The notes beneath the pieces were generated by a model. The model worked only from the letters and a program-made list of their open reading frames with translations, did no database searches and had not been told where the DNA came from. A stretch of 64,000 bases of DNA from positions 125,461,464 through 125,525,463 of the forward strand of contig NC_072796.1 in NCBI RefSeq assembly GCF_028583425.1, in the 5' to 3' direction. Positions 1 through 11,663 of this stretch are shown in pieces. Both the position numbers and the translations under genes were made by a program. Within the stretch, counting starts at the first letter, position 1. Each line of letters opens with the position of its first letter. The stretch comes from Eublepharis macularius. Its lineage: Eukaryota; Chordata; Lepidosauria; Squamata; Eublepharidae.

Positions 1-422
1 GTCTGCTCAAAGATTGTCTGATTGTTACGTCTTACCATGGTCAGTTTAAAGTTCTCCTCTCCAGGGTGGTACTTTGTATTATGTTCGGAAAGAGCATCAT
101 ACCGTTTGGTAACAAACTTGCATTCAAGGCAGACATAAGAAGAACTTAATACAACATTGGGGTGCTCGGAATTGACGTGGAAAGTAAACATATTGAGATC
201 GGGAGTCTGAAATGTGCAATACTTGCATTCATATCCCCCTTCCACTTTTTTGTTTTGCTGATTGTCAGGGTCCACGTATTCCCAAGAGTCATCACTCAAC
301 ACACTTCCTGCAGGTGTGATCACAGGTGGTCCTTCTTCGGCATCAGACACTGCTTCCATGTCTGGGTCTGGCTCGCTGGCAAGCACCATGCACGGTGTGG
401 TGGATTTTCGTTTACTTGCCAT
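1..422 (-). CDS. ZHX1: ZHX1, N-terminal part of the coding region (partial; runs off the left edge)
   Basis: Reverse-strand translation from the ATG at 422 gives 140 codons plus two bases, starting [17 protein letters not shown], which I recognise as zinc fingers and homeoboxes 1. Two C2H2 zinc fingers are visible: C66/C69/H82/H87 and C98/C101/H114/H119. Between the N-terminus and finger 1 lies an acidic, Ser-rich linker. ZHX1 is a nuclear transcriptional repressor that dimerises with ZHX family members and binds NF-YA; its homeodomains would lie beyond the left edge. The family codes nearly the whole protein in one exon, which fits the uninterrupted frame here. A plausible acceptor (pyrimidine-rich, then CAG at 426-424) sits immediately 5' of the start codon, so the exon begins one base before the ATG and the 5'UTR lies upstream. 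ZHX2 and ZHX3 are the alternatives; the sequence around finger 1 ([16 protein letters not shown]) fits ZHX1 best. Confidence 0.95.
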   Translation of the reverse strand, partial: MASKRKSTTPCMVLASEPDPDMEAVSDAEEGPPVITPAGSVLSDDSWEYVDPDNQQNKKVEGGYECKYCTFQTPDLNMFTFHVNSEHPNVVLSSSYVCLECKFVTKRYDALSEHNTKYHPGEENFKLTMVRRNNQTIFEQ

Positions 423-1443
423 TCTGTTGCGGTTAAAAAAAAATGGAACCTATGTTGGTACTGCTATTTCACACTTCCCAGATGTCTAGTTTTACTATAA
501 TGGCTTTACGTGCAAGAAGTCAATGCATGGCAAACTCTGCACATTTATCATGTCAGCAGCATTGTTGTAGTGCAGCTAGGTAAGACCTTAACTTGCAGTC
601 CAAAGGATAAAAGAACGAGCAGCAACTTCTCAACATCTGCACCTGTATTATAAAGATAAGAAAAAGAAAATTAGATTCTTCCTATGGAGTCACTGCCTTC
701 ATACATCTTTGAGAGTATCTTAAAGCCAGTGATTTCTCCTGAGATACCAAAGAAATACTGCAACCCTTATGGACCTCCACGCAAGACACAATATACACCA
801 GCCAATGGAGACTCAATAAAGCCTGGTAGTGCTGCTGCAGAAACAGTGGTGTTGCCGAGAGCACAGCAGGCCACAATACATGGTATTAAGCTTGCAGGGA
901 CACCAGTTGGATGGGCCTGGAGGACTACTGAAAGAGTAGCTCTGTACCTGAAAGGGAGAGGGGCCCAGGGTCAGAGGTAGTTCACATGTACAAGATCCTT
1001 GATTTGCTCCCTTTCATCTCTAGTTGAAGACTCTCAGGCAAAAGCTGTTGGGGAAAGAACTTTCTGTGCTTGTTAAAAGGATGGTTTACAGTGAAAACTG
1101 GAAGACACAAAGTAGTTGGGAAACTGTCAGAAGACTTATTGTCCGGTTGGTTTCTCATGGGCAAATATCACTTAATAGTTTTGTTCATACAATCCTAAAT
1201 TCCAATTAGCACATCATTTGGAAACTTCCAATATATACCCCTCTTCTGCAATGAAAACTGGCTTTAATTCAGATTGATTTTTCAGTTGTCCTACAGCCTA
1301 TTATAGTTTGAACAAATGCTTCAGGGAAAAAGGTAGCCAGCATATTAAAAAATTCATTCAATTCATTCTTATTTCCTGCTGCCTCATGTAGCCGTACTCA
1401 GGGCTCTATTGCAAAACAGCAGCTAATTGCTATCACCCTCTCC

Positions 1444-1761
1444 CAGGGCTTTTTTTCTGGGAAAAGTGGTGGTGGAACTCGGGACCGCACAATGACGTCA
1501 CTTTGGGTCAGCTGGAACAAGGAGGGAGTTTTTTAAAGTTTAAATTGCCCTTCATGGAAATGGTCACACGTCCGGTGGCCCTGCCCCTGATCTCCAGACA
1601 GAGGGGAGTTTAGGTTGCCCTCCACGCCACTCCAGTGGCGCGGAGAGCGATCTAAGCTCCCCTCTGTCTGGAGATCAGGGGGCGGGGCCACCAGCCATGT
1701 GACCATTTTCAAGAGGTGCCAGAACTCTGTTCCACCACGTTTCCACTGAAAAAAAGCCCTG
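1444..1761. mobile_element. Foldback hAT-type MITE, copy 1
   Basis: The element starts CAGGGCTTTTTTTC and ends GAAAAAAAGCCCTG, so the ends are inverted repeats of the CAGGG...CCCTG type usual in hAT elements. It is flanked by a perfect 8-bp duplication, CCCTCTCC (1436-1443 and 1762-1769), also hAT-like. The centre is a long palindrome built around CCCCTCTGTCTGGAGATCAGG arms. No transposase is present, so it is non-autonomous. A related copy lies at 9862-10093. Confidence 0.85.
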
Positions 1762-2224
1762 CCCTCTCCCATTTATATATGCACCATAAGAACTCTACAG
1801 GAAAGACTGTGCATAAAATGCATATCAGGTCATTTCAGGCTTGAAATACAAAGCACTGAATTATAGTGCTAAAATACAGTAAGGGATGTCAACATTAAAA
1901 CAAAAGCCATTATGACCAATACATGCTGACTAGGCAGAGATCAGAAATCTCAGCATATTAGCTGAATTACGAGCCCAAGCCACGTAGGGTGTGTCCCTCC
2001 AAAGAGAGAGTTTGACAAACTCCAAGTTTAGAGCTAAGAAAATGAGTACAGCCTGTCACTTGAACTGACAAAATGGATACCTTAAGGCTTTGCCAATGGA
2101 AAATATTAAAGAATGATTTTTATTGGAAACGAGAACTGTGGACTGGATCCAACCAGTTTTTCTGCTTGTGAAAAAGGGAGGGGGCTCCCCTTTGCCTACC
2201 AAAAATGCTGTTCTGGAGATAACA

Positions 2225-2442
2225 ACAACAGTGTGCTTATAGATTGCTCTTCTGGACAGATTAGTGCCCCACTTAGAGTGGTGAACAAAGTCAGATTATT
2301 ATTCCCACAATACAGCTGGGGAGCTGGGACTGAAAGGAGCGGCTGATCCAAGGCCACCTGCAGAGTTCATGGCAGGAGTGGGACTGGAACCAGCAGAGTG
2401 CTGATTTGGAGCCCAGTTACTTAATCACTATGCTACAGCACC
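2225..2442 (-). repeat. tRNA-derived SINE, antisense
   Basis: Read on the minus strand it has an A-box-like start (GTAGCATAGTGATT), a degenerate B-box (GGTTCCAGTCCC), then the CAGGTGGCCTTGGATCAG segment and the 3' part ending in ACTAATCTGTCCAGAAGAG. The same body is present in sense orientation at 12526-12715 and, more diverged, near 16562-16770. Confidence 0.6.
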
Positions 2443-3973
2443 TCATAGGACCTGTACAGGCATGTGGGATGCGGGATCCGTAGTAAGGAGGGGAAATAGG
2501 AGTAAGGTTTGTAGTAAGGAGGGGACTGTGTGAAAAAGGTGGATGAATCCAGCCATGTTTCTTCACTCTTGGTACCAACTTGTGTAGTATCAATTATCTT
2601 CTGTCTTCCCCACAACTACTATGTTATACGTCACAAAGTGGAATTTTATTTAAGATTGTAAGTTAACTATAGTTTAATAATGTATTTCTTTAAAAAATGG
2701 TAGACTAGGAAGCAGCATCTGTTCTGTAACGCTACCTCAAAATCTTATTTGCCTGGCAAACATCTTTCTAAAACTGGCAAAGACAGTATTTTTCTTTGCA
2801 CTACCAATGCAAAAAGTGTGATTTATTCTGCACCCAAAATTGCTTATGAGGCAGTATTGAAAAAAACTAACAAACCCAGCCAAGTACCTGGTTGCTTACA
2901 TATCTGAGGCTGTCCCCAAGGAAGGGACAATTCGTTCTGCATGCTTAAACAGGGCTCAAACTTGAATTGCCCAAGCAGCAGCCCTCCACGTCAGATGGCA
3001 AACCACTTCTGAAGCCAAGGGGAGAGTTGGAAGCGGTGTGGTATACAAAGGAGGCCTGCTGTTCATCAAACAACCGCCACTGGACCCTTTGGCTGAAATG
3101 GTGAAGGAAACATAGTTGACTGGCGTAACCGAGTCTTCTGGCAAGGTAAGCACACAGGTATTCAAGCTACCTAAAGATCTCTTCATCAAGCAGAGTGGAA
3201 TGTTTGTACTCTCTTGGGAAGACTATTCTTATACACTCAGTCTGAAATTTAGCTGCATGTAATATGATTTGCATGGCATTTCCATAAGTAGATGCAATGA
3301 CAAAATGGGAGTTGGCAAACGTGAAATTGACCCAGGAGGGGGGGCGGGATCATGGAATAAAGATGGGGTTTTTACTGCCCTTCTGTCATTTGTATATTTT
3401 GATAGACGGTGAAAAAAATATTGAATTTCTAGTACCGTGAAAACCAGGAAGATACTTTGAAATTTCACTGGTCTCTTCTAGATGGAACTAAAGAGCACTA
3501 GAATGTGATTCCAGGCAACACGATCCCTCTACAATTTATTTTAAAAACCAGTTCTTTAGCCAGCAAGAAACTGGATGCACTATAGGGTCGTCGATAGTTT
3601 CTAGTGAATTGGAATTCCCTCTAGCCCTTGTTTGGAAAGTGCAGTCGTATTGAACCAAAAAAAAATATAGCCGCCGATTCTGTCTTTTTAAACTACCCTT
3701 CCTGGCTAACATTACATCTCCCGACACGTGTTCTTCACGTGTCAGATGTTTCGTGTACAGACTCTGAGCCTAACATGTGAAAACACCAAAGAGTTTTTAA
3801 AAGCTTTATTAAAGGACTATAATTAGTAGACAAGCAACGACAAAAAATTGCAAATAGTTGTTAATAACTTCCAGGTTTCAGATCAATGAACAGTTTGCCT
3901 AAGATTGGTTACAGGAAATATTTCTCTGGATTAATGGAGTTAAAAGGAAACTGGACAAGAAAACAACAACACT

Positions 3974-4047
3974 GTTCTTAAACTGGGCCCTAGTTCACCA
4001 AGTATTAAAGGTTCTTAAACTGGTCCCTAGTTCACCAAGTATTAAAG
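3974..4047. repeat. 37-bp tandem duplication at a SINE insertion site
   Basis: The 37-bp unit starting GTTCTTAAACTGG and ending GTATTAAAG occurs twice in direct succession, differing at one base (GGGCCC versus GGTCCC). The second unit contains the left target-site duplication of the adjoining Sauria-type SINE. Confidence 0.85.
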
Positions 4048-4329
4048 GTAAAGGTAGTTCCCTGTGCAAGCACCGAGTCATTACTGACCCATGGGGGGAT
4101 GTTGCATCACAATGTTTTCTTGGCAGACTTTTTACGGGGTGGTTTGCCATTGCCTTCCCCAGTCATCTACACCTTACCCCCAGGAAACTGGGTACTCATT
4201 TTACCGACCTCGGAAGGATGGAAGGCTGAGTCAACCTTGAGCCAGCTATTTGAACCCGGCTTCCGCCAGGATCGAACTCAGGTCATGAGCAGAGCTTGGG
4301 CTGCAGTACTGCTGCTTACCACTCTGCGC
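4045..4329 (-). mobile_element. Sauria-type SINE (tRNA-derived head, ACCTTT-like tail), antisense
   Basis: On the minus strand the element has a tRNA-like head with a B-box (GAGTTCGATCC), a body containing GGTTGACTCAGCC and GGCAAACCACCCCG, and a terminal TACCTTTACCTTT tail. This matches my memory of squamate Sauria SINEs, which have RTE/BovB-like 3' ends. A 12-bp direct repeat CACCAAGTATTA flanks it (4033-4044 and 4330-4341), so the boundaries are well defined and the insertion is fairly recent. Confidence 0.85.
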
Positions 4330-5579
4330 CACCAAGTATTACCTTGATCTAACCAACAAACCACACTTCTTTGTATGAGGGTACACTTTCCTATCCACAA
4401 CAACTACCTTGCTGAGCAACTCCAGGAAATGCACACTGAGATCTTGGAGAAGGGGGGTTTATAAGTTTCCCAGGGTCTTTGCCCCCTTCCTCAAGATTGG
4501 TTACAATTTCCCTCCCAAATGGTTAACACCCAATTCCCGTATGGGATTTCTGCGGGGAATTCAAACAAGTCTTTACAGTCCGTATAGTTCCTCCATTAAG
4601 TGCATGGCCTCTATTAAATAGTCCAAAAAGCTGCACTGACATATCCTGGCAAAACATGGAAAAATCATAGTGAGCCTGTGGGCATCTAAGACCACAGTTC
4701 ATGACAATGAGTTGTTGGTCTTAACCCAGAAGCGTATCATGAAGCCTGTGAGAATGGGTCACAGGCTCTTGAAGTTTTATTGATTTAAGTAAATTTCTGC
4801 TTGGATGCCTCAAGTTATGGTTATAAACTCAGAAACCTAAAATGCATGAAATCAAAGGCTGCCAAGACCTAAGGTCCAAAATTCACATGAGAAATTGATG
4901 GGTCATCATTATATCAAGTAAATTTGGACTGGTGAATCACCTTACTGAAAGGATTAGGGACTACTCGTCTATCTGATCCCCGCACCAAATTAGTCAACTA
5001 AATTTATTCTTTGGACACCGGCTAAGCAGTCAGTCCAAAAAGTTTTTGTGAAGTGGAAGAGAGCTGGGTCTTATTTTTCTAGCTGAGCTGTCTGTTCCAT
5101 AACAAATGACTAACATGAACCATGCGTAGGTAGGCAGGACAGCAAATCAGTTCTGTGGGCTGCTCACTTTCAAGCCTTCTTTTCCATGAACAAAGCGCTG
5201 CCTTTCACTGCCATGCTTTTCTTTGCCCCAAAATCAACTGAGTTAATCTAGAGATGGCAAACTACTCCATGGCACCCTGATTTCGAAGGAAAAGCCATTA
5301 CTTATCTTGTAATCTTGATTCCTAGTGATATTAAATACATGATTACACTAAATATCAACAAATTGATTGCTAATATATTTCTGGATCTGGGCAGATTGGT
5401 AATTTAAAACCTGTCATTATAGGGTAAAGTAAATTTCACACAAAATGAATATTATATCTAGAATTATATGTCTTTTGCGTTCAATTCCTTTTCATATGCT
5501 TTGAAGATATATTCATCAAAGCAAAACTTTATTTTATAAATTTATGTGGGGTTCCTTATCACCTAGAATTTCTTTAAAG

Positions 5580-6770
5580 AGGATGCAACTTCCATTTAAT
5601 AAAAGAGGATTTGGCATTCCTGATCTTAGGTTATATCAACAGGCGTGCTTGTTAACTTGTACTAATTACCGGGATCGCTCCTATCAGTTGGATTATCCAT
5701 CTTGAGCTCTTTTGGCGGCTTGTCACCTTGCGCCGCTCATTAAATGGAGTGCACTCATGCTAAAACGGATGCTGCTTCTCTTGCAATTTTTGCAGTTAGA
5801 GAACTATGGCAGATAACATCACAAGAAGAACAATTTGACCCATTTTCACATGCTAAATTAATGGGCCAAGTCAGGCCTAAAAACTGGGAGGAAACCTTTT
5901 TTATGGGATGCTTGGACAGAGAGGGGGATTTTTTACTCTGGATCAATTTACAGGCTTTGGCGACAAGTTTTTGTCATTTTCTCAGCTGAGGTCTGGGTAT
6001 GATTTGTCAACTTTTGCTGAATGACAGTATTTACAACTGCAACATCTGTTACCTAAATACGGTCCTGCAGCACTATGTTTCAAAGTCTCTCCCACTTCTG
6101 GAAACCATCACTGAATCAATGCAGAAAATGAAACCTACAATATTTGCTTATAAATATTTGATGTCAGTTAACAGATATGATATGCAGAGTCTCAGGAATT
6201 AATGGGAAAAGGAGCTAGACTGCCCAATTTTGCTAAAGCAATGGAATGTGACCTTAAACTCTGGCCTCTCTATCTGTTGTTTCTATGGATCTTAAGAAAA
6301 AAAAGTTAGCAAGTATATTGGACACCACAGTGCCTTTTCAGAAAAGGACTAAGTACAGTGTCTAATTGTTGTCAATTTAGCTTACTAGACATGTACTGGG
6401 GATGTCTAGTTATTCAGTCTCTTTGGGAGAAAGTTATTCATCATGTTAATTTTGTATTAGAACACTCACTGATTTTTGAAGGTGTTACATACTTTTAAAC
6501 TATTTGCCTGTCTCCTGGAGTCTAACCTATGGTCAACAAAAATGGACCTTCTGTGCCCTTAATGTAGATCACAGACCCATATTACAGCGCAAGAGAGAAA
6601 AATGCCCACCTTCCATAATTCAATGGATTGAGGACCTTACAACATTATCAATATTTGAACGTACAGCATATAGACAACAATTGCACGTGGACTTATTTTT
6701 AGGTATCTTGAAAATTTTTATAGATGCCACTATTGTTGTCATATTTTTACTTTATTTTGTATGAGGTTTG
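5580..6770 (+). mobile_element. Degraded L1-like LINE, C-terminal ORF2 remnant
   Basis: A translated segment near 5581-5640 reads KRGFGIPDLRLYQQACLLT, which resembles the G-GIPDL-LYY-A block found in the ORF2 C-terminal region of L1/Tx1-type LINEs. Downstream pieces in shifting frames (for example FLWDAWTERG) continue the resemblance, with many stops and frameshifts. No 5' end, poly-A tail or target duplication could be fixed. The clade assignment is tentative. Confidence 0.55.
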
Positions 6771-8338
6771 TTTAAAATTTTAAAATAATTTCAGTTTAAA
6801 AGGATCTCTTTTTTATCAGACATCATGAACAGCTGTCACTTTTCGTACTGCTGCATGGAAGAAACCCAACATTTTCACTTTGAGATCCGAAGGCAGGGCA
6901 AAAAATACCTTAGAATGAAACAGGCACAGAAATGAAGTCCTTCCCGCATTTCTTGGCTGTTAGTAGAAGTGGTCCAGAGAAATTACTCCAAGCCAAGAGA
7001 TTTCTTTGGCTGTAACTGTGGAGCCATGTCTCGGATTGGGTCAAGATCCTTCTATGTGACAAGTCTGAGGACTAAACCACAGTTTGTAATGGAAGACCTA
7101 GCTACTGGGGAGGGGACATTGGGGAAGCACAGATGTGCATGACTGTAAATCCAGGAAATAAAAAAAACTTCTGCAAACCAAGTTAGAAGTGCCCCATTTA
7201 TTCATTTTTTAATGAACCATCAAGTAGAGGTCAGAGGCAAGAATTCAGCCTCCTTTCCATAGCTCCTTAGCTCACAGCCACTCTGCTTCCACAAGTCTCT
7301 GCCCCTTTTTATCAACAGCACACCCACCCACCTATCTGTTCAAACCCTAACTCAGGGGTCAGTAACCTTTTATAGTTAAATTACCAAACTCTGTCAAAAC
7401 TCAGCAAGAGATAAAAAAAAAGCCAGCCAGCATAAAAAAGCCTAAATGAAAAGCATTAATGAAAATACACACATTACTGATAATTGACATGCTGGATAAC
7501 AATCCGAAAGTTTCTGCAGCCCAAACACTGGTAGCTGAGAGAACTCTACTATCAAGTGGCGCACACAAGGTCTAATGGCACACATTGGCCATTCCAGCAT
7601 CTCATCTCTCTCGCCAATATACTTTCAGCCTTCATTTTCTTATCTTAAAGAGCTATGTTTGGTTCCCTACTGACCCATATTTGGCTCTAGAACCACAGAC
7701 TCCATCTCTATGAGATTTCCTCCCAGTCTCTGGCTTTTCTTTTGTCCAACTATCCAGGCTTCTGTGCTTTTTCTCCCCTCAAGTCTCACTTACTACTTCT
7801 TCCTATCCTCTGCTCCATACACAATCCATCTGTCTCCCATCAATTCATTTCATAGCTCCTCTTTCCGTTACTCTTATCTTTTGGACCTCCTGTCCAGTAA
7901 GTTCCCCACCTCACAGTCTGTTTCCTTTCAGTTTTCCCACCCTTCCAGCTAACAACACACAGACCCCAGGCCCTATGTGAAACTCTCTTGATGAGAGTAA
8001 CTGACACCTGTTTCCTTTGCACCATCGATACTGACTGTCTATATGATGACTCACTCTTCCCACTTAAGCAGTTAGAATACTTGTGAACATTCCATGGCAT
8101 CATGGCAATCTTAGCCACAGAAAGACACATGGAAGCTGGTACCAAGATACCATTCAGCTTTATATGCTCTGTTCTTAACAGTGACAAGACTTAAATGATT
8201 GAAAAGGATTTTAAGAGCCAATTTAACCTATCTATGATGGTGTGCATGTGCTCACCTCTCCAGAAAAAAAGAAAGAGAGAGCAAGAACGCACCTGTCCAC
8301 AGTATGGACAGAAGTATAAGGAAGTTGTCAGCACAAAC

Positions 8339-8557
8339 TAGGGTTGCCAGCCTCCAGGTGGTGGCTGGAGATCTCCCAGAATTGCAACTGATCTCCAGGC
8401 CACAGAAATCAGTTCCCCTGGAGAAAATGGCTGCTTTGGAGGGTGGACTGTATGGAATTATACCATGCTGAGGTCCTTTCCCTCCCCAAACCCTGCCATC
8501 TCCAGGTTTCATCCCCCAAATCTCCAGGAATTTCCCAACTTGGAGATGGCAACCCTA
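8339..8557. mobile_element. hAT-type MITE (TAGGGTTGCC family), copy 1
   Basis: Ends are TAGGGTTGCCAGCCTCC and the inverted GGAGATGGCAACCCTA. The flanks GCACAAAC (8331-8338) and GCTCAAAC (8558-8565) match at 7 of 8 bases, which fits an 8-bp hAT target duplication. The interior (GATCTCCAGGCCACAG, TGGCTGCTTTGGAGGG) recurs at 16888, about 55328 and 57545. Confidence 0.8.
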
Positions 8558-9129
8558 GCTCAAACCCAGGCTCCAGCCTAGCTAGATATGTGCTGGCCTT
8601 GCTGATTAGGAACACCTGCAGAGCTGCCTCTGAGTTCCCCAGTGATTCGGCCTTGGGAGACTGTGCTCAGAGAGGCTCCATGTTCACTCCCTAGATTTTC
8701 ACACAGCTGAAATGCTAATTAACAGCTTGGCCCTGATTGGCCCTTGAGTTGCCGGGTAATGCACTGAGTTGTAGAAAAGATAGCTTATCAGATCACCCAC
8801 CCACCCTTCTCTATACTTTCCATTTCAGCATGTCCCTAAGCCAAACCAACTAGGCATGGAGGGGGCACGTATTCTACAACAAATGGATGCCAACCAGAGA
8901 TGCTTAAGTAGCAAGCGCTTAAGTTTTTAGTTAGGCAGATTTTATGTAGCAACAGTAAGGGTTTTTTGTTTTATGTCTGTTGCCTGTATGAGTGCTTTAT
9001 GCTTCTGCAAACACACTTTAAAGCTAATGAAAATACAATTTTATTTAAGCTGAGTCTGGACAAATCCAGAGATCGGAAAATCAAGGCCTTGGGTAAGGTA
9101 AAGCTTTCAGTCTCACAAATTAAAGTAAG

Positions 9130-9325
9130 CTGTGTCAAGATGGGTAGCCATGTTAGTCTGTCTGTAGCAGTAGAAAAGAACCAGAGTCTAGTAGCACCAA
9201 TAAAACTAACACAATTTGTGGTAGGATATGAGCTTTTGTGATATAGCTGTATCTGTGATATAGCTGTATCTGAAGAAGTGAGCTGTGGCTCATGAAAGCT
9301 CATATTCTACCACAAACTAAAGGAA
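9130..9325. repeat. MITE-like repeat fragment with internal short tandem duplication
   Basis: The segment begins GGGTAGCCATGTTAGTCTG and ends around GAAAGCTCATATTCTACCAC, a text I recognise as a common reptile DNA-transposon-derived repeat; the ends are near-inverted (TAGGATATGAGCTTTTG versus GAAAGCTCATATTCTA). GTGATATAGCTGTATCT is duplicated in tandem near 9238-9272. Part of the same family occurs at 14865-15030. The superfamily is not certain. Confidence 0.5.
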
Positions 9326-9861
9326 GTGTGTCCCGCCTGCCTGATTGCGGGAGTGGCTGTGTTCAGCGCCCAGAATTAGGCAGTTTGGGGCAGCTATCTG
9401 GGCAGGAAGGAATCTATTCTGCTACAACAAACTTCAGTAAATCAGTCATCGTTCACAATTAGCATGATGCTTTATCAGAACCACCCAAAGCCAACTCAAG
9501 ATAAAATCTGAAGGCCTCATCTGGGCTTACTAAACCACCCACCCGGGGCAATCTAGAAGCTTTTTTCACAAGTTATAGTGTTGACACATTTTGGCTTTTC
9601 ACTTCATGCTGCTGTTTATTTTAATATTATGGCTGCTTTTAAATTAGTTAAAAATAAAGAAGCATTTTAACTGTTGTTATCTTGCCTTACGATTTAATTA
9701 ACTGGCATTTTTCTTTTATGATATTGGTTTACCTTTAAATTCATAAGGCTGCAGTCTTAAAGACACTTTCCCAGGGGGGCTTACTCCTCCATAGACTTGC
9801 TCAGGATTGCTTCCCTGAGTGCTTTTTAAAGGGTGGGATATGAATGTTATGGCTGAATAAA

Positions 9862-10093
9862 CAGGGCTTTTTTTCTGGGAAAAGAAGTGGTGGAACTCAG
9901 TGGGTTGTCCTCGGAGAAAATGGTCACGTGGCCAGTGGCTCCGCCCCCTGATCTCCAGACAGAGGGGAGTTGAGATTGCCCTTCGCGCTGCTCCTCTGTC
10001 TGGGGATCAGGGGGCGGAGCCACCGGCCACGTGACCATTTTCAAGAGGTTCCGGAACTCTGTTCCACCATGTTCCAGCTGAAAAAAAGCCGTG
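9862..10093. mobile_element. Foldback hAT-type MITE, copy 2
   Basis: Same family as 1444-1761: it starts CAGGGCTTTTTTTCTGGG, ends GAAAAAAAGCCGTG and has a large central palindrome. A perfect 8-bp duplication TGAATAAA flanks it (9854-9861 and 10094-10101). It is about 85 bp shorter than copy 1, mostly in the left arm and palindrome. Confidence 0.85.
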
Positions 10094-10319
10094 TGAATAA
10101 ATAAACAACAAATACGACTTGATTCTAAGGCACACATACTAAAATGAGAAAATATTGAATTGCATTATAGATGTTGAACATTCAAATCAAGCAGTGCCAT
10201 TTCTGTTGTGAATTAATAAAGACTATCAATTTGCTAACAGAGAAATATCAACCCACTTGCAAATAAACTACCCATCCACCCTCTGCTCCAAGCCAATGAC
10301 AAACTCCAGGCAGTGGTTC

Positions 10320-10715
10320 AGTGATGCTGTTGACCGGGTTTCAGTCCACACCAGTCTTCGCTCCAATCTTATGCCGCTCTACAAAACCTCTCCAACTGAG
10401 GCCAGATTGGCAGAAACCTGAGAAAGGGCCTCCTTGGTCATGGCACCTAAACTTTGGAACTCCCTCCTCAAGGAGATTTATCTGCCTCCCTCTATTGTTA
10501 TCTTCCACCAGCAGGTGAAAGCTTGTTTGGCACCCCTGAATAACTGTTATTTGACCTACTTTTTGGTTTGGGTGTTATGTGTTTACAGGTTTTATGATAT
10601 TTTATATATTATTTTAAATGCTGTTTTAATTTTTAAATGTTTTAATAGTTCCATGTTTGCCGCCCCGGAGACCCTACGTGGGCAGAAAGTTGGCATAAAA
10701 ATGTTTCAAACAAAA
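10320..10715 (+). mobile_element. CR1/L2-type LINE 3' end
   Basis: Translation around 10434-10545 gives MAPKLWNSLLKEIYLPPS, the usual AP-LWNSLP motif at the C-terminus of CR1/L2-clade ORF2 proteins. It is followed by a T-rich 3'UTR and a terminal part (GCCGCCCCGGAGACCCTACG ... GGCATAAAAATG) typical of these tails. Only the last ~400 bp is present. Confidence 0.65.
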
Positions 10716-11663
10716 TTCTCATAGAAAACATCAAAGCACACCTCTCGCCCTTGTTAATGGATGCTTAATTTTAAAGCAATACTTCTGTTATACTGTTTCT
10801 TAGGATAATTTCTTTAAATACTTTCTACAAAGTAAGTAAACTTACCAATGGCATTGAAAGCCCTTTTCTATCTCAGCTTCTTCTACATTAAGTCATGTTG
10901 TCACCGAGATCTGGCCAGACTCACCAGGTCAAAAGGGTAGTTTTAGGGCCTGGCAGCTACCTAACAACTCCACTGCCATGTTTCACAGTCTTGGATAGGC
11001 AGCAACGAGGAGGTGGCCCCGGTGGCCTCAATCCATGTCAGGTGCGCTTCACATGGTTTTGTGGGTCACAAGTTGGTTGGATCTGACTCAGACACAAGCC
11101 TCAGCTTCGCCACAATGAAGCTTACTTGGGCAAATCATTCTCGCTTCCGACCCTCTGCAAGTTTGTCATTTTTGTAACCCATAGCTTCCTCTCACTTTAC
11201 TCTATGCTGGCACAAAGCAGCATATGAGCTAGAATGGTCCAGCGTTTGTCGGTAGACAGAATTTACTCAAACCTGCTCTCCGGACAAATCTTCTGGTCTC
11301 AAGATAATGGACTGGTGGAGATTCCAGATCCAGAAAACCTGTGAATGCATCAAGTCATATGTTTCTTTTTACCCAATTAGTGAGGTGGGTTTTGAGGAGA
11401 GGGGACAGCACAGCACAAACCTGTGGCCAGCTCTCCTCTCATACCAAGAGGGTCTCAGGGTCTACAAGGTAGATAATTTAGCAGTACCCTTTTAAAGCTA
11501 CAGAATTATGATTCTTCTCCCATGCTTTATTTATTTGGCTAGCTATGATACTCAACCTGCGATAGTTACAATCCATGGGCCTTGATGCTGAGAGAGGAAG
11601 GGTGGGATGCTGTATTGCCACAAGCATTGTGGCAAATGTCTGTTGCAACCCAAATTTATTCGG

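Noticed and set aside
162-500. Plus-strand frames over the first 500 bases
   Set aside because: They are the antisense shadow of the ZHX1 coding exon, whose translation matches the known protein.
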